From the NCBI GenBank assembly GCA_026419775.2, contig JAOPGA020000131.1, positions 1 to 26,065 of the forward strand: 26,065 nt of DNA. The letters run 5' to 3'. The notes under the pieces were generated by a model that was given only the letters and a program-made list of their open reading frames with translations, was not told the origin of the DNA and searched no databases. The position numbers were made by a program, and so were the translations under genes. Source of the DNA: Acrasis kona. Taxonomy: Eukaryota; Heterolobosea; Eutetramitea; Acrasida; Acrasidae. Position 1 is the stretch's first letter. Each line of letters begins with the position of its first letter. This document shows positions 18,658 through 26,065 of this stretch, piece after piece.

Positions 18658-20163
18658 CTATACCATCGTGAACTTTCGTTTTCGGACTGAGCCTAAGTCG
18701 CTTTTTAACACGTCTCGAGCTCTGGCAAGTGGGTACATACCACTCCTCTTCTTGACTCCTCTCCTATTGATTGGACGTCTCACGACTTTCACGATGCGCT
18801 CGCTGCTGTCGGGATGGTTGGGTGATTCATATGATGTGTCGATTGCGTCTTCTTGCGGTTTCTTTTCTGTGTCTTCTTCCATGTCTTCGTCCGTGTCTTC
18901 GTTCGTGTCTTCATTCTTGTTTTCCTGGGGCGTCACTTTGAATTCGAGGATTTCATCAATTTCCTTTTGTCTTCTTCTCTTGTCTTCACTGAATATAGTT
19001 TCTATTTCAGACAGTCTCTCCATTATTATATCAAATTTTTGGTGGGTGGTGAGGCTGATTGGACTTTTCTTAGACTTTGGAGATCTGGTAAAAACCCTTT
19101 TTTTGGGAGTTTGGACTTCTTCTTCGGATGAGTCTTCACTGACTATTAGTTGAGGGGCTGGTGGGGGTGATAGTGGACTGCCATTTTCCCTGTTAATCTG
19201 AGTCGTCTGTACTGATGGACTATTTGGGGCGAGGTGTGAAGTTATTGGGGGGAAACCTGTGAGTTGGATGGTGGTAAAGATGCCTTTGATGATCCATGTT
19301 CTCCTAGAATTTAATTTGGCGACCGTTTCAGTGTCCTCACATTGGATCTCCATTCCGTCTTTGGTGTCTACTAGATTTAGCTCTCCACAGTTTGTTGTTC
19401 TTCTTATCGCTGCCAATAGTCTGTCTGTAGATCCTCTATCCCCAATTATGCGACATTTGATGGACAGTGGGTTCTGTAATGAGGGCTGCACTCTTGATTT
19501 TCTAAAGTGGTTTCTGGTGGGATTTAGAGTGAAGGTGATGTTGTTGATCTTGTGTGTTCCTTGGATTAAATCCATCTTGCACGATTCTGGGAAGTAGATT
19601 TGATACTGTTCATTAGGATAACCTTTGAATGCTATATTAGCATTAGAAGTGATGGGTTGCCCAATATCTACGCAGTAGTTGTTTATACCCAGTATGATGG
19701 GTACCAGAATCGTTGGTGTAATCGTTTGGTCTTTTATGGCTAACGTACAGCAGTTGTCCGATGGGTCGACATTTGAGCGCCAGCATGGCCTGTCCGGTTG
19801 GTTCATGATTTCCTGCATAGAGATAGCTTGTTCGATTGTTTTGCAAGCCATGACCGCACAGCTCAGGGTAGCCTGCACCACAATGCCTACTTGGTCGTCA
19901 AATTGATTTCCAAGAGCTTCGAGGGGTGTCATGTCTACTTGATCAAGGAGATCATTGGACTTAGGAGTTCTATCACTGTCGGCTTGGACAAACACTTGAA
20001 GTAGCTTAAGGCTTCTGTTCCAAGGAAATTCCGCTCTCTGGCTTAGATCACTGGGTGAATTTTGGTGGTTAAAGTTCAGACGGACCGAAGCTCTTGGGGT
20101 GAATGTTGTGGTTGCTTCGGTCTCAGTGATTCTGCTTGAGGCTTTGGACTTGGTCTTGGACAT
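18658..20163 (-). CDS. Element B gag-like ORF (ORF1-type, no zinc knuckle)
   Basis: 501 aa from ATG 20163 to TAG 18658. The N-terminus is basic and Ser/Thr-rich (MSKTKSKASSRITETE). The central region RIIGDRGSTDRLLAAIRRT through DTETVAKLNSRRTWIIKGIF has the pattern expected of an RRM-like or other small nucleic-acid-binding fold found in non-LTR ORF1 proteins. A predicted coiled coil (about 370-405, FDIIMERLSEIETIFSEDKR) is followed by an acidic stretch (about 410-436) and a basic C-terminus (RRPINRRGVKKR; RKRKF). No CCHC motif is present, unlike many ORF1 proteins. The likely role is RNA binding and RNP assembly. It lies 3' of pol, and its codons are clearly more GC-rich than pol's. Confidence 0.65.
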   Translation of the reverse strand: MSKTKSKASSRITETEATTTFTPRASVRLNFNHQNSPSDLSQRAEFPWNRSLKLLQVFVQADSDRTPKSNDLLDQVDMTPLEALGNQFDDQVGIVVQATLSCAVMACKTIEQAISMQEIMNQPDRPCWRSNVDPSDNCCTLAIKDQTITPTILVPIILGINNYCVDIGQPITSNANIAFKGYPNEQYQIYFPESCKMDLIQGTHKINNITFTLNPTRNHFRKSRVQPSLQNPLSIKCRIIGDRGSTDRLLAAIRRTTNCGELNLVDTKDGMEIQCEDTETVAKLNSRRTWIIKGIFTTIQLTGFPPITSHLAPNSPSVQTTQINRENGSPLSPPPAPQLIVSEDSSEEEVQTPKKRVFTRSPKSKKSPISLTTHQKFDIIMERLSEIETIFSEDKRRRQKEIDEILEFKVTPQENKNEDTNEDTDEDMEEDTEKKPQEDAIDTSYESPNHPDSSERIVKVVRRPINRRGVKKRSGMYPLARARDVLKSDLGSVRKRKFTMV

Positions 20164-20497
20164 GCTGCTGTAGTTCGATTACTTTTGCTTGTTGCTTTGG
20201 GATATAATTTGGCTCCTTTTTATCGTGTCCAGCTTGGAGCCCTCTTATTCCGTAGCACCATGTATGTTAATTATCGTGTAATTTTAATATTGTCTCTATT
20301 TTAGTGTTCTATTTCTATTTTATATGTTCTTTTTGATTTTGATTTTGGTTTTGATTTTTGATATTTGATTTTCGATATTTGATTTTGATATTTGATTTTG
20401 ATTTTTGGTTTACAATCATTTTAATAGATTTTCATGGATTATGTTTATATTTATTTTATCTATATTAAGTTTAGAGCAGTGCTGAGATGTTCTATTT
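20164..20497 (-). other. Spacer between the two ORFs of element B
   Basis: 334 nt with no ORF. On the coding strand it is strongly A-rich and includes a tract of ATCAAAA-type units (20331-20410). The part nearest the downstream ORF (20163-20270) is less AT-rich, ending GGAGCCAAATTATATCCC...CAGCAGC before the ATG. It could be an initiation or promoter region for the second ORF, or hide a boundary between two elements. Confidence 0.5.
20331..20410 (-). repeat. Degenerate AAATCAAA-type tandem tract
   Basis: About ten imperfect units of AAATCAA / AAATATCAA on the minus strand (TTTGATT on plus). Lies within the spacer of element B. Confidence 0.65.
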
Positions 20498-23400
20498 TTA
20501 TTTACTTTTGAGTCCGTATGATGCATACACTCTTGATAACGTGTACCTTGCTAGCATTTGATGTATATTTTTCAGGTTTATCATATTTCTTTTCTTTTGC
20601 TTTTTCTTAATCTTGTTTGCCTCCTGAAGAATCTTTGACCTTGTTGCTGTAAATCTATCAAAGTATGGTGTTTTAACTCTTGGTGTAGCTTGAATAAAAC
20701 GTCTCCATGATGTTTTAGTGATCATTCCGCGGATGCCTATTGATATTAGACCTTTCTGTTCTGTGCTTTGGATTGATTTGATGTCCTTTTCATCTACTAT
20801 CGCAAAATCTCTATTGATTCCTCTAGATTTCATAAGAGAATTTATGTCTTGTTCAAGCTTTAAAAGTTTGATTTTTGATTTATCGCATCGCATGAGCATG
20901 TGTGAGATTGAGATTTCTTGTTTACATAATTTGCATTTGTTGTCGTCTTTTTTAGGGATGAATGAGTCTGTTCTTGATTTTACTAAGACGTTAGTGGTAA
21001 CTGCATCGTATGATGTGGACCATATGCTCAAGGACGCTTCTTTGTTAAAATTATTGTTGAGGTCAACCATGTCATATTGGTGTTTGATTTCACGCATATC
21101 GTTCAAGAGTTCTTTTTGTTGTATCTCGTGGATTATAGGCCCTATGTTGACTCCAATAGATTCCCCATTATAGAGGTAGAAGTGGCCTTCATCTGCTTGG
21201 AGGAGTTCTCTGATGTTGTAGCATGGTATTAGTGTTTTCCTGGCTTCATTTGCTAATATGTGTGCTTTCACGTTGTCTTTGTTACTGCTATGGCCTTTTT
21301 CCCAATTGATAGATACCTCAATGTTGTGTTTTTCGCAATATCTTCTAAATGCTCTGGCTAACTCTCCACAGATTTTTGATTTCTCATTCATTTTGGCTGC
21401 TGTTTTGTTGTCTACAAATAAATCAATTTTAGATCCCTCTTCCATCATGCTGATTATTATTGATGCAGTGTAAATTTCGTTATGCGATGATGATTGTAAT
21501 TTCGGAACTCCAAAGGCAATCTCGGCTGTTTTACCGTTTATTTCAGTGATCGCAGCTCCTCCTCCTCCTCTACCATTACTCGGGTCAGTTGATCCGTCAA
21601 TTGATACTCTAATATAGCTTGTGTCTGATTTATATTTTTGGATATTGGATATGGGTATTGAGTGTATCTTTGGGTATTGTTCGAATTGTCCCTCATGGAA
21701 TCTGATGAATGATAGTTTCAGGTCCTCCATCATTTCCAGAATGTTTGTATATGGGTTTTTGATGTTATGGTCCGTGTTTGCTAGTCTAATTTCGTCTAGA
21801 GTAGTACTGGCCGATAATTCGAAGGAACTATTTAATTGTTTTTGTAAAGTCTTGATTCTACTGATTATTGATGTAATCTTGGCTGATTTGACACCCCATC
21901 CCAGTTTATCTTGATCGAGATGTAGGATGCAGGAAGGTGTAGTGTTACTGGCAAACATTGCTCTTCTAGTTAAGCTACGTATCTTTCCGTCTATTGTGTC
22001 AAGGCCAGTGTTCGTTATATGACCTAATGCTGTTTGATACCTCACTAATCCAAGAACAATTGATTCTGAGAATTGTATTGCTTGGATTGGTTTAATGAGA
22101 CCTAATTGTAGGTTCTTTGTTTTCTCTTTAATTCTTTTAATAAGCTCTTCTGTGTTCATCGAGTTTGCCTGGGAGTATATTAGCCAATAGCCTAGATATT
22201 TGAATCCAGTATTGGGATCTAGAGTGGTGTAATTTTTAAATCTTGGGCTTTCTTTTACTAATTTATTATTCTGGTAAACCCAGCTAATACTCTTTGATTT
22301 ATCATGGTTTATTCTCATTCCAAGGATATGGGCAATTGTTTCGATTGTCTTGATTGCTTGGTTTCTCTTCTTTAAGGATCTAGTGATAACGTTGATATCA
22401 TCTGCAAAGCCTAGGCAGTTGATTTTCTTCTCATTATGCATAATATAGCCGAAGTTATCCATTGATAGTATTCTTGTGATTATCTCTGTGTATATGTTAA
22501 AGATATTAGGTGCGGAGGCATCTCCCTGAGGTGATCCTCTTTCTACATCTACTGATTTGGTTAGGCCAAAACCCGTCCTGATATGTATGGTGTGATTCTT
22601 GTAGAGATTTCTGAATAGGTTTATAACATTAGGTGGAAATCTCATTAATTCCATTAGCTCCCATAACCTCTCATGTATTAAACTATTGTAAGCATCTGAG
22701 AAGTCGATCATTGTGATGGTTAAAGATTTTTTCCATCTTTTTGAATCTAGCATGATATTATTCAATAGACCAGCTAGATCAGAGCAGCTGGATCCTTCCT
22801 TAAATCCTCGTTGTGTATCTGATATAGTTCGAGTTTCTTTTAGCGATTGCTTAAGGCGGTCATCAATAATTGTCATTAAAAGTCTGTATCCTGTTGGTAG
22901 TACATTAATCGGTCTAAAGTTTTCAATTTGTAATAGCTTTTCTGAGTCTGTTTCCTTCGGAATTAGTGCTACAAATCCTATTTTAATGTCTTCCCCTACT
23001 TGTTCGGTTCCATCTAATATTCTGGATATAGCGTTGGCAAGCATAATAATGTGATTTCCTGGTAGGAGTAGCCAAAAGTCCTTGGGAATACCGTCAATTC
23101 CTGGGCATCCACTTAGTTTTTTGATGAATTGTGAGACTTCTTGGGGGCTAATCGGTCTTTTAAATTCGCTTCTTGTCTTTTCTGTCCAAGTTTGGCTGGA
23201 CATGTGTAGTTTACTTTTTAATTCTTCTGGTATGGGAATTAATTGTGATGGCCTCTGTAATCTATCTTTGAATTTGTTTGCGACGAAGTTTAGTAGTTCT
23301 TCTTTTCCGGTAATAATCTTGTTGTTGTGGTCTTTAAGTCTAATTACTTTTATGAAATTCCTTTTCCCTTGGAATATACTCCAAGCTAGTTTTGAATTTT

Positions 23401-24571
23401 TCGCTATCTCTTCTTCAAACTGTTGCTTCTGTTCATTCATCATTGATTGGAGTTCGTGACACTTAATGTTGTTTAACATTTCGTAGCAAAGATTCAATTT
23501 CGCTTCCGAGGAGAGTTCTGGTCCAGTGTTGTTTATATTCCATACCTGGAATTCCTTTTCTATTGTGTCTAGGGCATGATGTCTCTCCTGTTCATTCTTT
23601 GATTTCAATAGAGTTTTTGAGTTCGTTAGTAAGTTCATTCTATTGTAACATTCGTCGATAGTCCCATTTATAAAAGCTTTCCTTCTATTGCTCTTGAAAT
23701 TGTTGCCCCTATTCAGTGTCTCTTGCGTAGCTTTCCTATATGCTCTCAAGATGTTGTTAAAGCTTGGGTGTTCTGGTAAGAATTTTTCTGAGTTCTTTAT
23801 GGCTTGTGTTAAGGATTCTATATCATAACGGAAGGAGATAGAGGTGTTGTCTGTATCTGGCGGGTTCCTTTCGTATTCTAGCAACAGTGGTTTGTGGTCC
23901 GAACATAAAGTATTTGTCGAATCAGGTATTTTTGTTGTAATAGATCGGACATCTTCGAGGTATGTGAATATGTGATCTAATTTGCCACCTTGTCTGTGGG
24001 TTACTATGTCTGGTGAGGATATTGTAATGTCGAATTCTTCCATGATCTTTTTGATTCTCTGGGCTCTTGGATGGTTTGAGCGAATGTCTACATTAAAGTC
24101 TCCTGTTATTATTATGTCATGGCCTTTGTTTCTAGCTGATTTTAACCATATGTTGAGGTCAACCTCGATGAGGAAGGAGAGGTCTTCTGATTCTTTGTTG
24201 TTTGGTTGGGACGGGAGGTAAATGTTAATAATAGTGGTAGTTCTATTATTTATTATAACGATTACGGCTTGGCTGCTACCAAGAGTATCATGGACTCCTG
24301 TGTAATGTGATATCACCGGCCAGTTTTGGTCCAAGATGACTGCTACTCCCTTATGTCTAATGTGTTGGCTTGAGCTAAAAAACATTTGGTGTGGATAGAA
24401 TTTCTTTTTCAATAGTTCTTCATCTTTTTCTATTATTAGGGTTTCTTGTATAGCAAATATTGAGGCTCCTGTGTAGTGCATAAAGTTTTTGACGTCCGCT
24501 ACTGAGTTTTTGAGTAAAAGCTTTCCATTTATATTTCTACTCAGTATTCTTGTTTGTTCATCTTTGTTCAT
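20498..24571 (-). CDS. Element B pol: APE endonuclease - reverse transcriptase - RNase H - CCHC
   Basis: 1357 aa, intact from ATG 24571 to TAA 20498. APE-type endonuclease at about 1-240 with N13/N15, E43 (AIQETL), Y118, D158 and N160 (TGDFNVD), D199 (KLDHI) and D225-H226 (CSDHKPL), all expected catalytic positions. The reverse transcriptase at about 480-770 has ALIPKE, FRPINVLP, QRGF, MIDFSDAYNS, GSPQGD and FADD near residue 724. RNase H at about 985-1125 has SIDGSTD, HNEIYTAS, FVDNK and INWEKGHSSNKDN. The zinc knuckle CKLCKQEISISHMLMRC (C-x2-C-x7-H-x4-C) is at about 1212-1228, followed by a basic tail (KIKKKQKKR). It nicks target DNA and performs target-primed reverse transcription. Roughly 40% similar by eye to element A's RT, so a different family. 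All key residues are kept, so it is probably functional. Confidence 0.92.
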   Translation of the reverse strand: MNKDEQTRILSRNINGKLLLKNSVADVKNFMHYTGASIFAIQETLIIEKDEELLKKKFYPHQMFFSSSQHIRHKGVAVILDQNWPVISHYTGVHDTLGSSQAVIVIINNRTTTIINIYLPSQPNNKESEDLSFLIEVDLNIWLKSARNKGHDIIITGDFNVDIRSNHPRAQRIKKIMEEFDITISSPDIVTHRQGGKLDHIFTYLEDVRSITTKIPDSTNTLCSDHKPLLLEYERNPPDTDNTSISFRYDIESLTQAIKNSEKFLPEHPSFNNILRAYRKATQETLNRGNNFKSNRRKAFINGTIDECYNRMNLLTNSKTLLKSKNEQERHHALDTIEKEFQVWNINNTGPELSSEAKLNLCYEMLNNIKCHELQSMMNEQKQQFEEEIAKNSKLAWSIFQGKRNFIKVIRLKDHNNKIITGKEELLNFVANKFKDRLQRPSQLIPIPEELKSKLHMSSQTWTEKTRSEFKRPISPQEVSQFIKKLSGCPGIDGIPKDFWLLLPGNHIIMLANAISRILDGTEQVGEDIKIGFVALIPKETDSEKLLQIENFRPINVLPTGYRLLMTIIDDRLKQSLKETRTISDTQRGFKEGSSCSDLAGLLNNIMLDSKRWKKSLTITMIDFSDAYNSLIHERLWELMELMRFPPNVINLFRNLYKNHTIHIRTGFGLTKSVDVERGSPQGDASAPNIFNIYTEIITRILSMDNFGYIMHNEKKINCLGFADDINVITRSLKKRNQAIKTIETIAHILGMRINHDKSKSISWVYQNNKLVKESPRFKNYTTLDPNTGFKYLGYWLIYSQANSMNTEELIKRIKEKTKNLQLGLIKPIQAIQFSESIVLGLVRYQTALGHITNTGLDTIDGKIRSLTRRAMFASNTTPSCILHLDQDKLGWGVKSAKITSIISRIKTLQKQLNSSFELSASTTLDEIRLANTDHNIKNPYTNILEMMEDLKLSFIRFHEGQFEQYPKIHSIPISNIQKYKSDTSYIRVSIDGSTDPSNGRGGGGAAITEINGKTAEIAFGVPKLQSSSHNEIYTASIIISMMEEGSKIDLFVDNKTAAKMNEKSKICGELARAFRRYCEKHNIEVSINWEKGHSSNKDNVKAHILANEARKTLIPCYNIRELLQADEGHFYLYNGESIGVNIGPIIHEIQQKELLNDMREIKHQYDMVDLNNNFNKEASLSIWSTSYDAVTTNVLVKSRTDSFIPKKDDNKCKLCKQEISISHMLMRCDKSKIKLLKLEQDINSLMKSRGINRDFAIVDEKDIKSIQSTEQKGLISIGIRGMITKTSWRRFIQATPRVKTPYFDRFTATRSKILQEANKIKKKQKKRNMINLKNIHQMLARYTLSRVYASYGLKSK

Positions 24572-24681
24572 CGTAGGACCACTTTGGTTTCACCCAGGTA
24601 AGTACACTAGTAGCGTGTGAAAACTGCCACTTTGTGACTACCGTGAGGATACCCCCTGGTTGAGTTTCCCAAAGTTGACCC
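24572..24681 (-). other. 5' leader of element B
   Basis: 110 nt from the insertion junction to the pol ATG, starting GGGTCAACTTTGGGAAACTC, without an upstream ATG. An internal Pol II promoter would be expected here or just inside pol; no motif is recognised. Confidence 0.6.
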
Positions 24682-24694
24682 ACAAGCGGTAGAT
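24682..24694. repeat. Target-site duplication of element B, copy 2
   Basis: ACAAGCGGTAGAT, identical to 18534-18546, borders the 5' end of element B. On the minus strand it encodes part of element A's pol (PSTAC). Confidence 0.85.
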
Positions 24695-26064
24695 GGTATC
24701 GAAATATTACCTAAACTGGTGAAGTACCGTGTTACCCCCCCTTTAATAGTTGAGAGCATAGATATCGTTCGACAGGGGTGTAGTAGACGGGAAGTGAGGG
24801 GTGGTAGGATTGAATGGAAACGGGCTTTGACTCGATCTCTTGTATGTGTGACAGTGGGTCTAAAAGTGAACATGATCCCAAGATATCGCCAAGGTAGGTT
24901 AATATCCTTGTGTATTGTGAAGTCTGAGTATGGATCATCACCCATGGTCACTTTACCTCCTTTGTGAATATACGAGATAAGTATACTTTTTGAACCATTG
25001 ATGGTGAGGCAAAGGTTTTTTGAGTGGGAGGATAAGATATTGAGGGCTAAAGTACGGCTATTGAGGTTATTGGATGTGAGTGCGAGGTCATCGGCATAGC
25101 CCATGATAGGGAGGGATGGGGTATGGGGGATTTTGTAACCAAGGAGGTTGCCACCGAGGTTCTTCTTATTTTCTTCCATCAGTGCTCTGAAGATAATTTC
25201 AATGTACAGATTGAAAATAGTAGGACTGAGAGGATCGCCCTGAGGGACTCCTCTTGTGACTTGAATCTTTTCGGTGAGTCCATAAGCAGTGCGAACTTGG
25301 ATAGTGTGGTCTTTGTAGATTGATCTGATTAGAGAGGTAACTTGGGGTGGGAGGCCTAATAATGGCAGTAGTTCAAATAATCGTTCATGGACTACACTCC
25401 CATATGCGTCGGTGAAGTCGATGAGAGAGAGGAATAGGTCTTGTTTTCGATGTTTCGCGTCCGTTAGTAGGGCGAGCATAGTGGTAGTAAGGTCAGAACA
25501 TGATCCGAAAGGGATGAAACCCCGTTGAAAAATTGACAAAGTATGTGATGTCATTAAACCATCCATCAGTCGGCGGTTAATGATAGCCAACAATGCCCTG
25601 TAAATTACTGGTAACACGGCGATGGGACGAAATTTCGAAAGGTGGAGTAGGTCTGAGGGGTTCGAAGTTTTGGGTATTAGTGATACATATGCTTCTTTCA
25701 TGGATGCCGGGATTTCTTCTTCGCCTCTCAAGATCCTGGTGGCTACAATGGCTAGATGTTCTTGAAATTCAGAGGATAGAGAGGTCCATACTTTACCGTG
25801 GATACCATCGACGCTAGGGGTGCCAGATGTGTTTTCAATGGCCTCTATCCATTCCTCGGTGGTTACGTCTTTGGAGAAGGTGGAGGTGGTGTCATTGGAC
25901 CAGGGGGTTGATGTACGACGAAGGAGATCAATTGATTCTTGGGGGATAGGTGGGAGGTGGTCAGGTGGGTTATATCTTTTTGAGAAGGAGCTTTGGATGT
26001 ACTCGTGGATACGTTGACCATCCCTACAGACTTCGTTGTCAATAAGGAATTCAGATGGAAGGAA
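24682..26064 (-). pseudogene. Element A pol, 5' visible part: reverse transcriptase
   Basis: 461 codons, open from the window edge (frame starts at 26064) to the insertion of element B. Reverse transcriptase landmarks: SLIPKTSNPSD, FRPIAVLP, FQRGFIPFGSCSD, LIDFTDAYGS, GVPQGDPLSP and MGYADDLAL (YADD near 25100). The frame runs past the junction into element B's leader and stops at 24607, but residues after PSTAC belong to B. The endonuclease part and any gag ORF must lie beyond 26065. Confidence 0.88.
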
Positions 26065-26065
26065 C

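Larger units (their letters stand above)
18547..24681 (-). mobile_element. Non-LTR retrotransposon B, apparently full length, inserted in element A
   Basis: About 6.1 kb on the minus strand, flanked by the 13-bp duplication. A 5' leader of 110 nt (24681-24572) begins GGGTCAACTTTGGG; then an intact pol ORF (24571-20498), a 334-nt A-rich spacer, an intact 501-codon ORF (20163-18658), a 111-nt 3' UTR and the (ATCTTT)n tail. Two intact long ORFs and a perfect duplication suggest a recent, possibly active copy. The ORF order is the reverse of typical two-ORF non-LTR elements. Confidence 0.8.
16678..26065 (-). mobile_element. Non-LTR retrotransposon A, interrupted by element B; 5' end outside window
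   Basis: Minus-strand element whose pol is visible in two pieces, 24682..26064 and 16998..18533, separated by element B. The 3' UTR runs from 16997 to about 16690 and ends in an A/T-rich tail (AATTTAAATAAATATTACG). Its coding sequence is richer in GC than element B's pol. Order of domains RT, RNase H, CCHC fits the I/Ingi/Tad-like group of non-LTR elements; placement within it would need a tree. The 3' boundary (16678-16700) is approximate. Confidence 0.75.

Noticed and set aside
20250-24585. Imperfect 10-bp duplication (TGGTCCTACG / TGGTGCTACG) as target site of a separate pol element inside B
   Set aside because: Nine of ten bases match at the pol start and in the spacer, but a match this good is expected by chance over the span searched, and neither end looks like an element terminus.
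18644-24967. Many plus-strand ORFs of 60-170 aa across the retroelements
   Set aside because: They are antisense shadows of the long pol and gag-like frames, rich in Ser/Leu/Phe as expected of reverse-frame translation.
1-26065. CRISPR arrays, bacterial operons or viral genome segment
   Set aside because: No regularly spaced direct repeats; all genes have spliceosomal introns and the retroelements are eukaryotic non-LTR types.

Overview
This looks like nuclear DNA of a free-living protist. Every host gene is split by spliceosomal introns, and all the introns I can place by reading frame are tiny (about 32 to 51 bp, most 35 to 42 bp, GT...AG). The gene set (exportin-5, copine, a membrane cyclase-like receptor with a sensor ectodomain, a dynamin, a LURP-one-like protein) and the AT-rich composition fit an amoeboid or amoeboflagellate protist, possibly heterolobosean, but the sequence alone does not settle the lineage.

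Layout. 1-3064 (-): six exons of an exportin-5 homologue, C-terminus outside the window. 3460-3989 (+): a decayed coding remnant. 4003-4101 (-): tRNA-Glu(CTC) with a roughly 27-nt insertion in the D-loop. 4976-7296 (-): receptor-like class III cyclase homologue with degenerate metal-binding residues, sharing a 437-bp divergent upstream region with 7734-8559 (+), a membrane-anchored LURP-one/tubby-fold protein. 8674-11154 (-): a nine-exon copine-like gene. 12048-14270 (-): a dynamin-family GTPase locus with broken frames.

14573-16677 is a 2.1-kb DNA transposon remnant with imperfect terminal inverted repeats of about 100 bp built of short sub-repeats. It encodes a frameshifted, AT-hook-tailed putative transposase, plus a small ORF on the opposite strand.

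16.69 kb to the window end is a nest of two non-LTR retrotransposons, both on the minus strand. Element A (EN not visible; RT, RNase H, CCHC) is interrupted inside its pol ORF by element B (about 6.1 kb). B is flanked by a perfect 13-bp target-site duplication and ends in an (ATCTTT)n tail. Removing B and one duplication copy rejoins A's pol in frame. B has an intact 1357-aa EN-RT-RNase H-CCHC ORF and an intact 501-aa gag-like ORF, but in the reverse of the usual order: pol is 5' and the gag-like ORF is 3', separated by an A-rich repetitive spacer. The reversed order and the D-loop insertion in tRNA-Glu are the two most unusual observations.
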